In this document: one piece after another, positions 62,855 to 64,000 of the stretch
Numbering within the stretch: position 1 is the first letter of the stretch
How the letters are laid out: every line of letters starts with the position of its first letter
NCBI RefSeq assembly: GCF_047496725.1
Contig: NC_132978.1
Location: forward strand, 4,579,501 to 4,643,500
From: Anoplolepis gracilipes
Lineage: Eukaryota > Arthropoda > Insecta > Hymenoptera > Formicidae
DNA: 64,000 nucleotides
Direction: 5' to 3'
Position numbers and translations under genes: made by a program
The notes under the pieces: model-generated
What the model was told of the DNA's origin: nothing
What the model saw: only the letters and a program-made list of their open reading frames with translations
The model's database searches: none

Positions 62855-63770
62855 CAGGGTTGGGAAAAGTAACGCGTTACTTGTAACGCCGTTACCATTA
62901 CAGTTACTTTTTTTTTAGTAACGAAGTAGTAACGGCGTTACTATTTTTTTTGTAACTGTAACGGTAACGTAGTTACATTTTTGTAGTAACGAATTTAACA
63001 ATTACTTTTATCATTATTTTTTATGTATGGAACCGATTTATGACATATTGTATTTTACATTTTCGTATATTCAACCTTCAATTATCAACAGATATTCATG
63101 TAGGTTTGTATGTATAGAACGTGTAAACATCTTTGTAAGCGCGTTCTGAATATGGATCATAATAATAAGAGTACAAGAAATATATTGTATATTTGACTTT
63201 AGTTATAAATGTAATGCAAAGTAAAATTGTTGTTATTTATACTTTGAGTGTTTAAAATTTTTTTTCTTGTAATTAATGACAGCGGTGCGCAACAATTTAC
63301 GGCGGGCTGAAATTATTCCGTGGGCCGTAACAGTTACATTTTAAAGGTGTATGTGTTTTTTTTTGCTCAGCACTTCTGTACCTATGCACTACATATAACA
63401 ATTTAGTTATTTTTCATTCTTTGGACTGGAACGTCGCGGACCGAATTGGAAAGCCTCGCAGGCCCGATTTGACCCGCGATTCGCCAATTACGCATCTCTG
63501 ATTTTTGATATTACAAATTTTAAATATAAAATTTCAAAAAATGTATTGATATTTTATTAATATTTTAGTTATTAATTTTTTTTAGAAAATATTTTCAAAA
63601 GTCTAATTTTCATTCATTTTGGATCTTGCTTTAACATTAAAAAAGTAACGATAACGGTAACTAGTTACTTTTGCTAATAAGTAACGAGTAATGACTAACT
63701 AGTTACTATTTCGACTCGGTAACGAGTAACGGTAATTAGTTACTTATTAAAAGTAACTTTCCCATTCCTG
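62855..63770. mobile_element. Degenerate hAT-like element with CAGGGTTGGGAAA ends
   Basis: Left end CAGGGTTGGGAAAAGTAAC and right end (complement CAGGAATGGGAAAGTTAC) are inverted repeats. Both are followed by repeated GTAAC/GTTAC motifs (GTAACGCGTTAC, GTAACTAGTTAC), typical of hAT subterminal repeats. Flanks share ATATCC (left TAATATCC, right AGATATCC), a plausible but imperfect 8-bp duplication. No transposase is left. A second element sits inside at 63280-63500. Confidence 0.75.
63280..63500. mobile_element. Nested hAT-like MITE
   Basis: Begins CAGCGGTGCGCAAC and ends TTACGCATCTCTG (complement CAGAGATGCGTAA), a classic hAT terminus. GC-rich inner parts have GGGCCG and GGCCCG blocks. The 8 bp flanks ATTAATGA and ATTTTTGA match at 6 of 8 positions, suggesting an old target-site duplication. 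Non-coding. Confidence 0.7.
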
Positions 63771-64000
63771 AAGATATCCAATAATAAAAGGAAACGGTGA
63801 AAAATGCATTTCTGAATTACGTAATTCAGTTATTGTTATTGTACTGCTTACATCTATATCCAGCAATTGTATGATAGATCGGAATAAAATACATTATCTT
63901 TTTCACACAGGATACAGTATAAATAATCAGAAATTAGAATGAATATTGATATTCATCGCGTAATCATTACTGCTCCTCTCAAAACACCACTATGTTATAT
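63771..64000. other. AT-rich end of window
   Basis: Nothing recognised. Confidence 0.5.

Noticed and set aside
1..64000. CRISPR arrays, tRNA or rRNA genes, bacterial operons
   Set aside because: None seen; direct repeats here are transposons, microsatellites or tandem gene duplicates, and the gene structure is eukaryotic. tRNA genes were only scanned by eye, so a degenerate one could be missed.

Overview
The window looks like insect nuclear DNA, most likely from a hymenopteran and plausibly an ant. It is AT-rich and gene-poor, with short exons bounded by GT/AG introns, CpG-containing GC-richer patches, long (CT)n, (TA)n, (GA)n and (TG)n runs, and many short inverted-repeat transposons. The gene set also fits an insect: a GALNT2-type glycosyltransferase, KRR1, FBXO21-like F-box genes and an insect GMC oxidoreductase cluster. 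No species can be named from the sequence alone.

Layout. Positions 1-20,378 hold no exon I can recognise. This part may be intergenic or the long 5' intron of the next gene, and it carries microsatellites, a foldback MITE (7115-7262), a long inverted-repeat element (14737-15310) and a piggyBac-type TTAA element (17187-18111). Seven exons at 20379-26005 (+) encode the lumenal catalytic and lectin domains of a Pgant2/GALNT2-type polypeptide GalNAc-transferase. After a 4.6-kb gap comes an intronless KRR1 (dribble) gene at 30719-31654 (-). Next is a Penelope-like retroelement (32405-34610, -) with inverted terminal repeats, a YVDD reverse transcriptase and a GIY-YIG endonuclease. A head-to-head pair of FBXO21-like genes follows: a shortened one (35970-39685, -) and a complete one (41959-45221, +).

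From about 47.4 to 60.4 kb there are three broken copies of a tandemly duplicated GMC oxidoreductase gene on the minus strand. Each keeps a different part of the gene and each is followed by the same 3' flank. The last part (60.4-64 kb) is a patchwork of transposons, including a second, deleted Penelope copy (61372-62216) and nested hAT-like elements.

The most interesting signals come from comparing duplicated segments with each other. Three insertions can be checked against an uninterrupted paralogous site: a foldback MITE at 50758-50893, a 219-bp Penelope-derived piece at 50999-51217, and a MITE inside another MITE at 35084-35420. The Penelope terminal repeats, and two unrelated Penelope relics, share a hammerhead-ribozyme-like architecture. 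One FBXO21 paralog has lost its YccV domain, with a stop codon lying exactly at a former splice donor.

The genes do not form a pathway together; this is an ordinary eukaryotic neighbourhood shaped by tandem duplication and mobile elements.
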